Both the position numbers and the translations under genes were made by a program. Positions 54,649 through 64,000 of a DNA stretch of 64,000 nucleotides are shown in pieces (the stretch's first letter is position 1; each line of letters begins with the position of its first letter). The stretch is taken from NCBI GenBank assembly GCA_002356635.1, contig CP023454.1, positions 248,001 to 312,000 on the forward strand, written 5' to 3'. A model generated the notes under the pieces. The model saw only the letters and a program-made list of their open reading frames with translations, had not been told where the DNA came from and ran no database searches. Origin of the DNA: Rhodobacteraceae bacterium QY30 (GTDB lineage Bacteria; Pseudomonadota; Alphaproteobacteria; Rhodobacterales; Rhodobacteraceae).

Positions 54649-56163
54649 CTACTGCGTCATCTGCGCGGCCAGCCGGAAGCTGACCGCTTCGGCAACATGG
54701 GGGCGGCGGACGGTGTCGGATCCGGCCAGGTCGGCAATGGTGCGGGCCACCCGCAGCACGCGGTGATAGGCGCGCGCCGAAAGCTGGAAGCGTTCCGCCA
54801 CCTGCGCCAGAAGGGTCCGGCCCTCGGCGTCGGGGGCGGCGATCTCCTCCAGCAGGCGGCCTTCGGCATCGGCGTTGACCCGCGCCTGCGGGTGGTCGGC
54901 GAAGCGGACCGCCTGCCTGTCCCGCGCCTGTGCGACCCGCGCCGCGACCGTGGCCGAGGCTTCGCCGCCGTCGGGAAGATCGAGATCGCGGTAAGCCACG
55001 GGCGGAACTTCGACCCGCAGGTCGATCCGGTCCATGAGCGGTCCTGAAATCCGGCCCATATAATCGTCTCCGCAGGCGGGGGCGCGGGCGCAGGCGCGTG
55101 ACGGATCGGTCATGTAACCGCATTTGCAGGGATTGGCGGCGGCAATCAGGAGAAACCGGCTGGGATAGCGCACGTGGGCATTGGCCCGCGCCACGACCAC
55201 CTCTCCGGTCTCGATGGGCTGGCGCAGGGTTTCCAGAACGGCGCGGGGAAATTCGGGAAATTCGTCCAGGAACAGCACGCCGTTATGAGCCAGCGAGATT
55301 TCACCCGGTTTTGCCCCGCGGCCGCCGCCAACGATCGCCGCCATGGATGCCGTGTGGTGCGGTTCGCGGAAGGGGCGGGTGCGGCTGATTCCGCCGGCAT
55401 CCAGAAGCCCGGAAAGCGAATGGATCATCGAGGTTTCCAGCGCCTCGGCCGCGGTCAGCGGGGGCAGGATCCCCGGCAGGCGCGCGGCCAGCATCGACTT
55501 GCCCGATCCGGGCGTTCCGACCATCAGGAAATGATGCCGCCCCGCGGCCGCGATTTCCAGCGCGCGTTTGGCGCGTTCCTGGCCCTTCACGTCGCGCAGG
55601 TCGCGGGCCGTAGTGGTGCCCTGCACTTCGCCCGGGCGGGCGGCCGAAAGCGGCGCGGCGCCGGTGAAATGCCGCAGGGCCTCGGCAAGGGTTGCGGGGG
55701 CATAGACCGGCGTTGCGCCGACCCAGGCCGCCTCGGGCCCGCAAGCCGATGGGCAGATCAGGCTGCGCCCTTCGGCGGCGGCGGCCATTGCGGCCGGAAG
55801 CGCGCCAATGACGGGCACCATCCGCCCGTCCAGCGACAGCTCCCCCAGGGCGACGCTGCCTTCGACGGCATCCGCAGGCAGGATTTCGATGGCGGCCAGA
55901 AGCGCAAGCGCGATCGGCAGGTCGAAATGCGATCCTTCCTTGGGCAGGTCGGCGGGGGACAGGTTCACGGTGATCCGTTTGGACGGTAGGGCGATGGACA
56001 GCGCCGTCAGCGCCGCGCGGACACGTTCGCGCGCTTCCGACACGGCCTTGTCCGGCAGGCCAACGATCGAGAAGGCTGGCATCCCGGCCGAGACGGCGCA
56101 TTGCACCTCGACCAGGCGGGCCTCGACCCCTTCGAAAGCGACCGTGTAGGTGCGCGCGATCAT
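54649..56163 (-). CDS. YifB family Mg-chelatase-like AAA ATPase (ComM-type)
   Basis: 504 residues. N-terminal Lon-protease-like fold (VEVQCAVSAGMPAFSIVGLPDKAVSEARERV), then an AAA core with Walker A GTPGSGKSM and Walker B GVLFLDEFPEF, and a cysteine-rich insert (NPCKCGYMTDPSRACARAPAC) before RISGPLMDRIDLRVEVP. The related ComM is a helicase aiding branch migration during natural transformation in Vibrio; other roles are open. The ATG at 56163 starts MIARTYTVAFEG, the usual family beginning. Confidence 0.92.
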   Translation of the reverse strand: MIARTYTVAFEGVEARLVEVQCAVSAGMPAFSIVGLPDKAVSEARERVRAALTALSIALPSKRITVNLSPADLPKEGSHFDLPIALALLAAIEILPADAVEGSVALGELSLDGRMVPVIGALPAAMAAAAEGRSLICPSACGPEAAWVGATPVYAPATLAEALRHFTGAAPLSAARPGEVQGTTTARDLRDVKGQERAKRALEIAAAGRHHFLMVGTPGSGKSMLAARLPGILPPLTAAEALETSMIHSLSGLLDAGGISRTRPFREPHHTASMAAIVGGGRGAKPGEISLAHNGVLFLDEFPEFPRAVLETLRQPIETGEVVVARANAHVRYPSRFLLIAAANPCKCGYMTDPSRACARAPACGDDYMGRISGPLMDRIDLRVEVPPVAYRDLDLPDGGEASATVAARVAQARDRQAVRFADHPQARVNADAEGRLLEEIAAPDAEGRTLLAQVAERFQLSARAYHRVLRVARTIADLAGSDTVRRPHVAEAVSFRLAAQMTQ

Positions 56164-56216
56164 CCTGCCTCCGCCAGCTTTGGTTAACGGCTAGCGGGGA
56201 AGCGGTTTAAGAAAGG

Positions 56217-57098
56217 TTAACGCTCGTTGAATTCGGCGATCATCGCCAGAAAGCCTGGCCAGGCATCGGGATCGGCCAGGGTCTTGTCGCGGCAGAAGGC
56301 GTTGCAGAATCCCCAGACCTGACCCTCCAGCCCGAGGAAAGCGGCCACGGGTTCGCCCGAATAGGGGCAAGCGGTGTTCAGCGACGGTCCAGCTACGGCT
56401 TCGGCCTTTCGCGGTGCGGGGCCGGGCCAGGGTCGTTCGGGCCAGGGGCGACGGTAGAAGGGCTGGTCGACCCCTTCGGCCCAGCCCATCGCGCGCCAGC
56501 GCCGGAAGGAAGGATGGGCCAGATGCGCGGCGACGTAGCCGATTGTGGCGACGTCGACGGGCAGGTTGTAGCCGGCAATCCGAGCCGCTACCGGTGCGAA
56601 GAAGGCATCCGCGGCGCTGTAGCGGCCGAACAGCCAGGGACCGCCGCCGCCAAACCGGGCGCGGGTCTCGGCCCAGCGTTCCTGCAACCTGGAAAGGTCG
56701 TCCAGAACCTCCGGGACGGGGGCGCAGTGGGTGTAGCTTTTGGACAGGTTCATCGGGCAGTGTTCGCGCAATGCGGCAAAACCGGCGTGCATCTCGGCGG
56801 CCAGATAACGGGCGGCGGCGCGGGCGGCGGGGGATGCGGGCCAGATTCCGGCGTCGGGGTGACGTTCGGCCAGCGTCTCGGCAATCGCCAGGGTTTCGCC
56901 GATGACCAGCCCGTCGGACAGGCGCAAGGCAGGCACTTGCCGTGCCGGGGCAAAGTCGCGCCTGAGGGCCTGCATCTCCTCGGAATAAAGCCGGTAGTGC
57001 CGCACGGTGACCGGAATCTCGAAGGCATCAAACATCAGCCAGCCGCGAAGCGACCAGCTGGAATAGGTCCGGTCGCCGATGGCAAGTTCATACGTCAT
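56217..57098 (-). CDS. Glutathione S-transferase with C-terminal cysteine-rich extension
   Basis: 293 residues from the ATG at 57098 (GGAGA upstream). The N-terminal thioredoxin-like domain (YELAIGDRTYSSWSLRGWLMFDAF, APARQVPALRLSDG) and helical C-terminal GST domain (SAADAFFAPVAARI) occupy about 220 residues. The last 55 are unusual for a GST: TACPYSGEPVAAFL, then GFCNAFCRDKTLADPDAWPGF, with three well-spaced cysteines resembling a small metal- or YHS-like binding module. The enzyme would conjugate or isomerise substrates with glutathione; gshB is encoded nearby but in a different unit. The extension may bind a metal; no activity is known to me. Confidence 0.85.
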   Translation of the reverse strand: MTYELAIGDRTYSSWSLRGWLMFDAFEIPVTVRHYRLYSEEMQALRRDFAPARQVPALRLSDGLVIGETLAIAETLAERHPDAGIWPASPAARAAARYLAAEMHAGFAALREHCPMNLSKSYTHCAPVPEVLDDLSRLQERWAETRARFGGGGPWLFGRYSAADAFFAPVAARIAGYNLPVDVATIGYVAAHLAHPSFRRWRAMGWAEGVDQPFYRRPWPERPWPGPAPRKAEAVAGPSLNTACPYSGEPVAAFLGLEGQVWGFCNAFCRDKTLADPDAWPGFLAMIAEFNER

Positions 57099-57255
57099 GC
57101 AAATCTCCGGTGCTGGTTGCAGGCAGCCTAACCGCGTCACCGTCGCGGTTCACGCGACGATTTGTGCGATCCGGCTTCACGGCGCGTGATGGAGCCGCCC
57201 TTGCCATCGCAGCCGGCCGTCCCTAATCCTTGGACAGCACGAAAGGGCCGGTCCA

Positions 57256-58452
57256 ATGCTGTCGGGAAAGCGCATCCTTCTGATCATCGGCGGCGGCATC
57301 GCGGCCTACAAGGCGCTGGACCTGATCCGGCGGCTGCGGGAACGCGGCGTTCACGTGACGCCGGTGCTGACCCCGTCCGGCGCAGAGTTCGTGACACCCC
57401 TGTCGGTGGGGGCGCTGGCGGGCACGAAGGTCTACCGCGACCTGTTCGACCTGACGGACGAGGCCGAGATGGGCCATATCCAGCTGTCGCGCTCGGCCGA
57501 TCTGTTGGTGGTGGCCCCCGCCACCGCCGATCTGATGGCGAAGATGGCTGGCGGACTGGCCAATGACCTGGCCTCGACCCTGCTTCTGGCCACCGACAAG
57601 CGGGTACTTCTGGCCCCGGCCATGAACGTCCGCATGTGGCAACACCCGGCCACGCAGCGCAATCTGGCGACGCTTCAGGGCGATTACGTCCGGTTCGTCG
57701 GGCCGAACGATGGTGACATGGCCTGCGGGGAATACGGACCCGGCCGCATGGCCGAGCCGCTTGAGATCGTCGCGGCGATCGAAGCGGCGCTGGGCAGCGG
57801 GACACTGCGGGGGCGGCATGTGATCGTGACCTCGGGCCCCACGCATGAACCGATCGACCCGGTGCGCTACATCGCCAACCGGTCGTCGGGGGCGCAGGGG
57901 ACGGCGCTGGCGGCGGCGCTGCGCGACCTGGGCGCGCGGGTCAGCTTCATCACCGGCCCCGCAAGCGTTCCGGCCCCGAAGGGCGTTGACGTGATTCCCG
58001 TCGAGACCGCGCGCCAGATGCATGAGGCGGTGATCGAGGCCCTGCCCGCCGATGCGGCCGTGTTTGCGGCGGCGGTTGCCGATTGGCGGGTGTCGAACGC
58101 GGCGGCGAAGAAGATGAAGAAGGACGCGACCGGCAAGGCGCCCGCGCTGGATTTCGTCGAAAATCCTGACATCCTGGCCACGGTCGCACGGATGACCGAG
58201 GGGCGGCCGCGCCTGGTGGTGGGCTTCGCGGCGGAAACGCATGACGTGCTGGACAACGCTCGGGCGAAACGCACGCGCAAGGGCTGTGACTGGATCGTGG
58301 CGAATGACGTAAGCCCCGACACCGGCATCATGGGCGGCAGCGAAAATGCGGTCACCGTGCTGTCGGCGGAAGGGGCGGAGACCTGGCCGCGGATGAGCAA
58401 GGAGGCCGTGGCCGAGCGGCTGGCGCGCAAGATCGCTGCCGCGCTGGCATGA
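57256..58452 (+). CDS. coaBC: Bifunctional phosphopantothenoylcysteine decarboxylase/synthetase
   Basis: 398 residues. CoaC flavoprotein domain: [49 protein letters not shown] with the active histidine, APAMNVRMW, and [14 protein letters not shown] with the active cysteine. CoaB domain from about residue 190: [25 protein letters not shown] and AAVADWR. Two consecutive steps of coenzyme A synthesis. dut and a moeB-like gene follow on the same strand. Confidence 0.96.
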   Translation: MLSGKRILLIIGGGIAAYKALDLIRRLRERGVHVTPVLTPSGAEFVTPLSVGALAGTKVYRDLFDLTDEAEMGHIQLSRSADLLVVAPATADLMAKMAGGLANDLASTLLLATDKRVLLAPAMNVRMWQHPATQRNLATLQGDYVRFVGPNDGDMACGEYGPGRMAEPLEIVAAIEAALGSGTLRGRHVIVTSGPTHEPIDPVRYIANRSSGAQGTALAAALRDLGARVSFITGPASVPAPKGVDVIPVETARQMHEAVIEALPADAAVFAAAVADWRVSNAAAKKMKKDATGKAPALDFVENPDILATVARMTEGRPRLVVGFAAETHDVLDNARAKRTRKGCDWIVANDVSPDTGIMGGSENAVTVLSAEGAETWPRMSKEAVAERLARKIAAALA

Positions 58453-58491
58453 CGGTCGCATGAGTATCTGGACAAAGAAGGTGAGGGTGCG

Positions 58492-58959
58492 ATGCAACCC
58501 GTGATCCGCTTCGTGCGCGAGCCTTGGGCCGACCCCGCGGTTCCCCTGCCGGCCTATGAAACCGCGGGGGCGGCGGGGGCCGACCTGCGGGCGAACCTCC
58601 GGCCCGAGGATCGTGCGACCGGGTTCACCCTGGATCAGATGCACCGCACGCTGGTGCCGACGGGGCTGCGGATCGAGATACCCACCGGACATGAGGTGCA
58701 GGTTCGACCCCGGTCTGGGCTGGCGCTGAAGTTCGGGGTCACGGTGCTGAATGCGCCGGGGACCATCGACAGCGATTACCGGGGGCCCTTGGGCGTGGTG
58801 CTGGTCAATCTGGGCGCCGAGCCTTTCGTGATCGGACATGGTGAGCGGATCGCGCAGATGATCGTGGCGCCGGTCGCGCAGGTCCGGTTCGAGCTGGCCG
58901 AGACCCTGGCGGAGACGGCGCGCGGGGCGGGCGGGTTCGGCTCGACCGGGCGAAGATGA
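58492..58959 (+). CDS. dut: dUTP diphosphatase
   Basis: 155 residues, trimeric dUTPase family with all five motifs: [36 protein letters not shown] covering motifs 2 and 3, [11 protein letters not shown], and the P-loop-like GGFGSTG at the C-terminus. It hydrolyses dUTP to dUMP, keeping uracil out of DNA and feeding thymidylate synthesis. It follows coaBC by 39 bases; the stop overlaps the next gene (ATGA). Confidence 0.97.
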   Translation: MQPVIRFVREPWADPAVPLPAYETAGAAGADLRANLRPEDRATGFTLDQMHRTLVPTGLRIEIPTGHEVQVRPRSGLALKFGVTVLNAPGTIDSDYRGPLGVVLVNLGAEPFVIGHGERIAQMIVAPVAQVRFELAETLAETARGAGGFGSTGRR

Positions 58960-60008
58960 GCGTGCTTCTTGCTGCCGGGGCCCTGGCCGCGCTGGGCGTC
59001 CTGTTGCGGATGCCCTTCCGCGGCATCCTGGGCATGCTGGGGCTGCTGTGGGCCGGAGTGCTTCTGGCGCATCTTCTGTTGCCCGAGGGGCACGGCTTGG
59101 TGCGCGCCATCGGCGGCAGTTGGCAGGGCTGGCTGGTTCTGGGTGCGGTGGTGGTGCTGGCGCTGGCCTATCGTACGGTGTTGGGTCGATTGCGGCGGGG
59201 GGCGGTGCACCCCTTGGCGGCGGCATCCGGAGGGCCCTTTTCACCTGCGGAACTGGATCGCTATGCCCGCCATATCGTGTTGCGGGAACTGGGCGGCCCG
59301 GGGCAGCGGCGGCTGAAGGCGGCGCGGGTCCTGGTCCTGGGGGCGGGGGGACTTGGCTCCCCCGTGCTCATGTATCTGGCGGCGGCGGGGGTCGGGTCGC
59401 TGGGCGTGGTGGATGACGACACGGTGTCACTGTCCAATCTTCAGCGTCAGATCCTGCACGCGGACGACCGGCTGGGGATGCCCAAGGTCTTTTCCGCGCA
59501 GATCGGCCTGAAGGCGATCAATCCGCATGTCACGGTCCTGCCCTACAACCGCAGGCTGGACGCTGCCACGGCCGAGGCGCTGTTTTCAGAGCATGACCTG
59601 ATCCTGGACGGGACCGACAACTTCGTAACCCGGGCGCTGGCGAACCGCGTGGCGGTTGCCTTGGGAAAGCCTCTGGTTTCGGGATCCATCGCGCAGTGGG
59701 AAGGGCAGGTGTCGGTCTATGATCCGGCGCGGGGCGGTCCCTGCCTGGCCTGCATCTTTCCGGACGCGCCGGCCCCGGGGCTTGCGCCCGATTGCGCCGC
59801 CGCGGGCGTGATCGGTGCGCTTCCGGGGGTGATCGGGTCGATGATGGCGCTGGAAGCGATCAAGATCCTGACCGGCGCCGGTGAGCCGCTCAGGGGACGC
59901 ATGCTGATCTACGATGCCCTGCATGGCGAAAACCGGATGGTTCTGCTGAAGGCGCGTGCCGGGTGTCCGGTCTGTGGCGGCCGGGGCGGGACGGCGACCG
60001 GGGCATGA
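58956..60008 (+). CDS. Membrane-anchored MoeB/ThiF-type adenylyltransferase
   Basis: 350 residues. The first 75 contain up to three hydrophobic segments ([48 protein letters not shown]), which standard MoeB lacks. The E1-like domain begins [19 protein letters not shown] and has [18 protein letters not shown] for [19 protein letters not shown], and the zinc pairs PCLAC and CPVC. MoeB adenylates the C-terminus of MoaD for molybdopterin synthesis; ThiF does the same for ThiS. The membrane region suggests an envelope-tethered form. It overlaps dut by 4 bases. Confidence 0.88.
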   Translation: MSVLLAAGALAALGVLLRMPFRGILGMLGLLWAGVLLAHLLLPEGHGLVRAIGGSWQGWLVLGAVVVLALAYRTVLGRLRRGAVHPLAAASGGPFSPAELDRYARHIVLRELGGPGQRRLKAARVLVLGAGGLGSPVLMYLAAAGVGSLGVVDDDTVSLSNLQRQILHADDRLGMPKVFSAQIGLKAINPHVTVLPYNRRLDAATAEALFSEHDLILDGTDNFVTRALANRVAVALGKPLVSGSIAQWEGQVSVYDPARGGPCLACIFPDAPAPGLAPDCAAAGVIGALPGVIGSMMALEAIKILTGAGEPLRGRMLIYDALHGENRMVLLKARAGCPVCGGRGGTATGA

Positions 60009-60045
60009 GAATTCGGGCAAAGCAGAAGTTGCGACAGGAGGCATG

Positions 60046-62073
60046 ATGACCAATCCCTTGCTGGACCTCTGGACCGGGCCTTTCAGATTGCCGCCTTTTG
60101 CGGCGGTGGCGGACGCGGATTTCGGCCCTGCCTTCGAGGCGGGGCTGGCCGAAGCGCGGGCGCGGATTGCCGCAATCGCGGCTGAGGTGGCAACGCCCAC
60201 CTTCGCCAATACGATCGAGGCGCTGGAACTGTCGGAAGAAACGCTTGACCGGGTCTCGGGGGTGTTCTTCAACCTCGTGTCCTCGGATGCGACGCCCGCG
60301 CGACTGGAACTGCAACGGCAGTTGGCGCCGAAGCTGGCGGCGTTTTCGTCCGAGGTGACGACCAATCCGGCGCTGTGGCGGCGGATCGAGGATCTGTGGC
60401 AGCACCGCGAAACGCTGGGGTTGACGCGCGAACAGGCGCGGGTGCTGGAGCTTTACCATCGCATGTTCCGCCGCGCTGGGGCCGCCCTTTCCGAAGCGGG
60501 CCGGGCGCGGATGGCCGAGGTGACCGGGCGGCTGGCGGTCCTGACGACCCAGTTCACCCAGAACGTGCTGGCCGAGGAGCGGGACTGGTGGATGCCGCTG
60601 GAGGCGGCGGAGCTGGCGGGGCTGCCGGACTTCGTGCAGGACGGCCTGGCCGAGGCGGCGAAGGAACGTGGACACACGGGCCATGTGCTGACGCTGAACC
60701 GATCGCTGATCGTGCCATTCCTGCAATTCTCCGCCCGCCGCGATCTGCGCGAGCGCGCCTATGAAGCCTGGATGGCGCGGGGCGCGAATGGCGGGGCGAC
60801 CGACAACCGTGCCATCGCGGCCGAGATCCTGAAACTGCGGGAAGAGCGGGCACGACTGTTGGGTTACGACAGCTTCGCGGCCTTCAAGCTGGAACCTGAG
60901 ATGGCGCGGACCCCGGCGGCGGTGCGGGCACTGCTGATGCGGGTCTGGGAACCGGCGCGCGCCAAGGCCGAGGCGGATGCCGAAGTCCTGGCGCGGATGA
61001 TGCATGAAGACGGCATCAACGGCCCGTTGGAGCCTTGGGACTGGCGCTATTATTCGGAACGGCGGCGCAGGGCCGAGCATGATCTGGATGAGGCGGTGCT
61101 GAAACCCTACCTGCCGCTGGACAGCATGATCGCCGCGGCCTTCGACACCGCGCACCGCCTGTTCGGGCTGGAGTTCCGGCCCCTGGACGTGCCGCTTTAC
61201 CATCCCGACGCCCGGGCCTGGGAGGTGACGCGGCAGGGACGGCACATCGCCGTCTTCATCGGGGATTACCTGGCGCGACCGTCCAAGCGCTCGGGCGCCT
61301 GGATGTCGGCGTTCCGCGGCCAGCGCAAGCTGGGCGGAGAGCGGCGGCCGGTGATCGTCAATACCTGCAACTTCGCCCGACCGGCCGAGGGTCAGCCCGC
61401 GCTGCTGTCCTTCGACGATGCGCGGACCCTGTTCCACGAATTCGGCCATGCGCTGCACGGGATGCTGTCGGACGTGACCTACGGCTTTACCGCAGGGACG
61501 GCCGTTGCGCGGGATTTCGTCGAACTGCCCAGCCAGCTGTTCGAACACTGGCTTGAGGTGCCGGAGGTGCTGGAAACCTTCGCGCGCCATGCCGAAACCG
61601 GCGCGCCCATGCCGCGTGATCTGATGGACCGGCTGCTGGCGGCTTCGACCTATGACCAGGGTTTTTCGACGGTGGAATATCTGGCCTCGGCACTGGTGGA
61701 CCTGGCCTTCCACGAAGGGGCCGCACCCGACGATCCGATGGCCTTGCAGGAAAAGGTGCTGGCCGATCTGGGAATGCCGCAGGCGATCCGGATGCGGCAC
61801 GCGACGCCGCACTTCACCCATGTCTTTTCGGGCGACGGATACTCCGCGGGCTATTACAGCTACATGTGGTCCGAAGTGCTGGACGCCGATGCCTTCGCCG
61901 CCTTCCGCGAGACCGGGGATCCCTTCGATGCCGAAACCGCGCGGCGTCTGGAGGAGAACATCCTGTCCGCGGGCGGCACCGAGGAGGCCGAGGCGCTGTA
62001 TACGCGGTTCCGGGGCCGTCTGCCGGGGGTAGAGCCGATGCTGCGCGGGCGGGGCCTGCTGGACCCTGCCTAG
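60046..62073 (+). CDS. M3-family zinc oligopeptidase (PrlC/Dcp-like)
   Basis: 675 residues from the ATG at 60046, four bases after AGGAGG; the ATG at 60043 is too close and the longer frame overlaps the moeB-like gene. Zinc motif HEFGH (464-468) in SFDDARTLFHEFGHALHGMLS, third ligand glutamate in DFVELPSQLFEHW, and the substrate-site text HVFSGDGYSAGYYSYMWSEV. No signal peptide, so cytoplasmic. It degrades short peptides, finishing protein turnover. Confidence 0.95.
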   Translation: MTNPLLDLWTGPFRLPPFAAVADADFGPAFEAGLAEARARIAAIAAEVATPTFANTIEALELSEETLDRVSGVFFNLVSSDATPARLELQRQLAPKLAAFSSEVTTNPALWRRIEDLWQHRETLGLTREQARVLELYHRMFRRAGAALSEAGRARMAEVTGRLAVLTTQFTQNVLAEERDWWMPLEAAELAGLPDFVQDGLAEAAKERGHTGHVLTLNRSLIVPFLQFSARRDLRERAYEAWMARGANGGATDNRAIAAEILKLREERARLLGYDSFAAFKLEPEMARTPAAVRALLMRVWEPARAKAEADAEVLARMMHEDGINGPLEPWDWRYYSERRRRAEHDLDEAVLKPYLPLDSMIAAAFDTAHRLFGLEFRPLDVPLYHPDARAWEVTRQGRHIAVFIGDYLARPSKRSGAWMSAFRGQRKLGGERRPVIVNTCNFARPAEGQPALLSFDDARTLFHEFGHALHGMLSDVTYGFTAGTAVARDFVELPSQLFEHWLEVPEVLETFARHAETGAPMPRDLMDRLLAASTYDQGFSTVEYLASALVDLAFHEGAAPDDPMALQEKVLADLGMPQAIRMRHATPHFTHVFSGDGYSAGYYSYMWSEVLDADAFAAFRETGDPFDAETARRLEENILSAGGTEEAEALYTRFRGRLPGVEPMLRGRGLLDPA

Positions 62074-62078
62074 GCCGC

Positions 62079-62972
62079 TTAGGTTTCGCCCGCCACGTCC
62101 TTGTGGATGATCACGTCGCACTGCGGATAGGTTTCAAGGATCTTGCGGCGCAGGCGGGCGCCGATGTCGTGCGCCTCGCGCAGGGACTGGTCGCCGTCCA
62201 GTTCGATGTGGATGTGGACGAAGACCCGGCTACCGGCGGTGCGGGTCTTCAGGTCATGGAAGCCGCGAATGCCGGGGAAGGTGCGGGTGATGGCGGCGAT
62301 GCCCTCCAGAACCTTGGTGTCGGCCGAGCGGTCCATCAGCGCGTCCCAGGCGCCCTTGCCGATGGACAAGGCGCCGTAGGCCAGCATCACGGCGGCGGCG
62401 AGGGCAATGATGCTGTCCACCTGACCGATGCCGAACTGGCGCGAAATCCACAGGGCCGCGATGGCACCCAGCGTGGGCAGCAGGTCCGACAGGTAATGCA
62501 GGCTGTCTGCGGCCACCACCTTGCTGCCGGTCCGGCGGGCGACGCGCCGCTGCCACAGCACCAGCGCGACGGTGAGCAGCATCGACACGACCATCACCAC
62601 GATGCCGCGGCCCTGCGCCATCAGCGGCGCGGCCGTATCCGACTGCAGCCGGCCGATGGCCGCCCAGGCGATGACGCCGGCGGAAATCAGGATGAAGACC
62701 GATTGCGCCAACGCGGTCAGATCCTCGACCGAGGTGTGGCCGAAGGCGTGATCTTCGTCCGCGGGGCGCGCGGCATAGATGACGGCCATCAGTCCGGCCA
62801 GCGACATCATCATGTCCAGCGCGCTGTCGGCCAGCGATGCGGCCACCGACAGCGACTGCGTGGCCCCAAGCGCCCAGACCTTGAGCACCACAAGGATCAG
62901 CGCCACACTGACCGAGGCGAGCGCGGCCGAGATGTTGAGCTTGCTGCTGCGGTCGGCGGATTGGACGGCCAT
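62079..62972 (-). CDS. Cation diffusion facilitator (FieF-like metal exporter)
   Basis: 297 residues from the ATG at 62972 (CGGAGAG upstream). Six membrane segments. The transport site is of FieF type: D-x-x-x-D in SLADSALD of TM2 and H-x-x-x-D in HYLSD of TM5. The C-terminal cytoplasmic domain (FHDLKTRTAGSRVFVHIHIELD, then CDVIIHKD) carries the histidines of the regulatory metal site. It probably exports zinc, iron or manganese in exchange for protons. Confidence 0.92.
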   Translation of the reverse strand: MAVQSADRSSKLNISAALASVSVALILVVLKVWALGATQSLSVAASLADSALDMMMSLAGLMAVIYAARPADEDHAFGHTSVEDLTALAQSVFILISAGVIAWAAIGRLQSDTAAPLMAQGRGIVVMVVSMLLTVALVLWQRRVARRTGSKVVAADSLHYLSDLLPTLGAIAALWISRQFGIGQVDSIIALAAAVMLAYGALSIGKGAWDALMDRSADTKVLEGIAAITRTFPGIRGFHDLKTRTAGSRVFVHIHIELDGDQSLREAHDIGARLRRKILETYPQCDVIIHKDVAGET

Positions 62973-63044
62973 CGGACTCTCCGGGCGGAATCGGAGCGAC
63001 CGAATACACCCCGCGACCCCCGATTTCAAACGGGCAGTTGGCGC

Positions 63045-63632
63045 CTATTCGCGGATTTCGTCCTTGTCGACGCCCCAGATGGCGGTCTTGGGAACCCAGC
63101 CGCGTTCCCCGCCGCCCGAGATCCGGCACCAGTCGATGCTGCACTCCTCAAGCCGGACGATGGCACCGTTTTCCGCCTTGGCCACAACGGCGGATTCGGC
63201 GCGCGGGCTGCTGTGCAGTTCCGCCATGTCGGCGGTGATCAGGGCCGTGCGCACCCCGGACAGAAGCGAGTAGTGGATCCATCCGCCCTGGCCATCCTTG
63301 TCCTCGACGCGGCGCCAATGCCCGAATTCGGCCGTGACGACTAGCGGCATGTCGCGGTGACGGAACACCCAGTCGATCCGGTGCGAAAGGCTGGGTCCGC
63401 GGCGGGCATTCCCTTCGCTTCCCTTCAGCGACACGTAGCGCGGCAGCGGCATGTTCGTGACGGGGCCGCGCCCGGGCAAGGGTGCGGCCTCTTCGGCCAG
63501 TTCGTCGACCGACGGTTCGGTGTCCGAGGTCGGCTCTTCCTGCGCCTGGGCCGGATGCCCCGCGCCAAGCGCGGCGGCGGCCGTCGCCACGGCAAAAAGG
63601 ATCGCCAGGAAGGGGCGGGTGGGGTAGGTCAT
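63045..63632 (-). CDS. Periplasmic SH3-domain protein
   Basis: 195 residues from the ATG at 63632, which starts a signal peptide (TYPTRPFLAILFAVATAAAA, cleavage after AQA). An acidic linker follows, then two bacterial SH3-like repeats: YVSLKGSEGNARRGPSLSHRIDWVF with FGHWRRVEDKDGQGGWIHYSLL, and AELHSSPRAESAVVAKAENG with CSIDWCRISGGGERGWVPK. Such domains usually bind peptidoglycan or stabilise envelope enzymes. It lies 72 bases upstream of the CDF gene on the same strand; the next gene is divergent. Confidence 0.85.
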   Translation of the reverse strand: MTYPTRPFLAILFAVATAAAALGAGHPAQAQEEPTSDTEPSVDELAEEAAPLPGRGPVTNMPLPRYVSLKGSEGNARRGPSLSHRIDWVFRHRDMPLVVTAEFGHWRRVEDKDGQGGWIHYSLLSGVRTALITADMAELHSSPRAESAVVAKAENGAIVRLEECSIDWCRISGGGERGWVPKTAIWGVDKDEIRE

Positions 63633-63775
63633 CTGACTTGGCCTGCTTCTTCGGGGGGCGGCGCCCCGGTCGTGCCTCGGGCGGTCAATCGGCCGCGATT
63701 TTCGGGGCTTGTGGGATGCCTCGTTGCACTGCACTTTGCCATTGTGAATTGCCGCTGGAAAGAGAGGTGCGCCAC

Positions 63776-64000
63776 ATGAGGGGATCGGAACGTCTGAGTG
63801 TTGTCGTGACGCGACGCTTGCCTGATGCGGTTGAAAACCGCATGAAAGACCTGTTCGACGTGCAATTGCGCGATCCCGACACGCAGATGTCGCGGGATGA
63901 ACTGGCTTCGGCCATGCGGCAGGCCGATGTGCTGGTCCCGAGCCTGGGCGATCACATTGACGCGACCCTTCTGGCGCAGGCGGGCGAGCGGTTGAAACTG
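63776..64000 (+). CDS. D-isomer-specific 2-hydroxyacid dehydrogenase, N-terminal part (cut by window edge)
   Basis: 75 codons are present, in frame to the last base. The text SVVVTRRLPDAVENRMKDLFDVQL, DELASAMRQADVLVPSLGDHIDATLLAQAGERLKL is the substrate-binding half of the D-glycerate/glyoxylate reductase group; the NAD-binding domain and catalytic Arg-Glu-His lie outside the window. The start has AAAGAGAGG upstream. The likely reaction is NAD(P)H-dependent reduction of glyoxylate or hydroxypyruvate. Confidence 0.85.
   Translation, partial: MRGSERLSVVVTRRLPDAVENRMKDLFDVQLRDPDTQMSRDELASAMRQADVLVPSLGDHIDATLLAQAGERLKL

Noticed and set aside
56207-56220. CtrA-like TTAA repeats near the GST stop
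   Set aside because: The spacing is 6 rather than 7 bases and the second TTAA is part of the GST stop codon.

Overview
This GC-rich window reads as a chromosomal segment of an alphaproteobacterium, most likely family Rhodobacteraceae; the genus is not determined. The evidence is the gene content and order: btaAB betaine-lipid genes, lysA followed by a TIGR02302-type protein, a trpS / rhomboid-like / murJ / glnD block, a FYDLN-type acidic protein, and MnmD encoded separately from its FAD partner. Coding density is high, many genes overlap by 4 bases (ATGA or GTGA), and no prophage, integrative element, CRISPR array or rRNA operon is visible. Both ends cut genes: polA at the left and a D-2-hydroxyacid dehydrogenase at the right.

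Layout. 1-5.6 kb: polA (partial), a small zinc-finger protein, a quinone-detoxification-like mhqO-mhqD pair with a divergent LysR regulator and a T-N11-A palindrome, and a GntR regulator. 5.7-13.3 kb: a YgjP metallopeptidase, the FYDLN protein, tRNA-Ala(GGC) with an IS5-type transposase relic beside it, a cysK-like gene paired with a PLP decarboxylase, an NTF2-like protein, an FtsH and an IclR regulator. 13.4-18.2 kb: a complete branched-chain-amino-acid-type ABC transporter (two ATPases, binding protein, two permeases) divergent from the IclR gene. 18.2-29.5 kb: lipid, phosphate and short-chain acyl metabolism: btaAB, a broken ugpC, an endonuclease/exonuclease/phosphatase-family gene, then a six-gene operon (FabI-like, DUF3141, MaoC-Pta, AckA, CoA-transferase A and B).

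29.7-42 kb: a hydrolase, lysA, TIGR02302, dapA, a Slt-type lytic transglycosylase, a DMT-family exporter, mnmD with a divergent FAD oxidoreductase, a GNAT acetyltransferase and dapE. Three lysine/diaminopimelate genes therefore lie here in separate units, close to cell-wall genes. 42-45 kb: a capsule-type export set (permease, divergent KpsE-like and KpsT-like) without glycosyltransferases. 44.9-64 kb: mostly conserved housekeeping genes (trpS, murJ, glnD, LpoA-like lipoprotein, rsmI, yraN, gshB, yifB, coaBC, dut), with a membrane-anchored MoeB-like protein, an M3 peptidase, a cation diffusion facilitator and an SH3-domain periplasmic protein.

The most interesting region is 18.2-29.5 kb. Its genes belong to families that are tied to phosphate limitation in other alphaproteobacteria (betaine lipids, Ugp, the pta-ackA operon). 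The six-gene operon looks like a self-contained short-chain acyl module around a PhaC-like protein of unknown activity. Other points of note are a rhomboid-like protein without its catalytic residues, a hairpin spanning two overlapping stop codons, and a nested inverted repeat ahead of btaA. All start choices and motif readings were made by eye; no alignment or database search was run.
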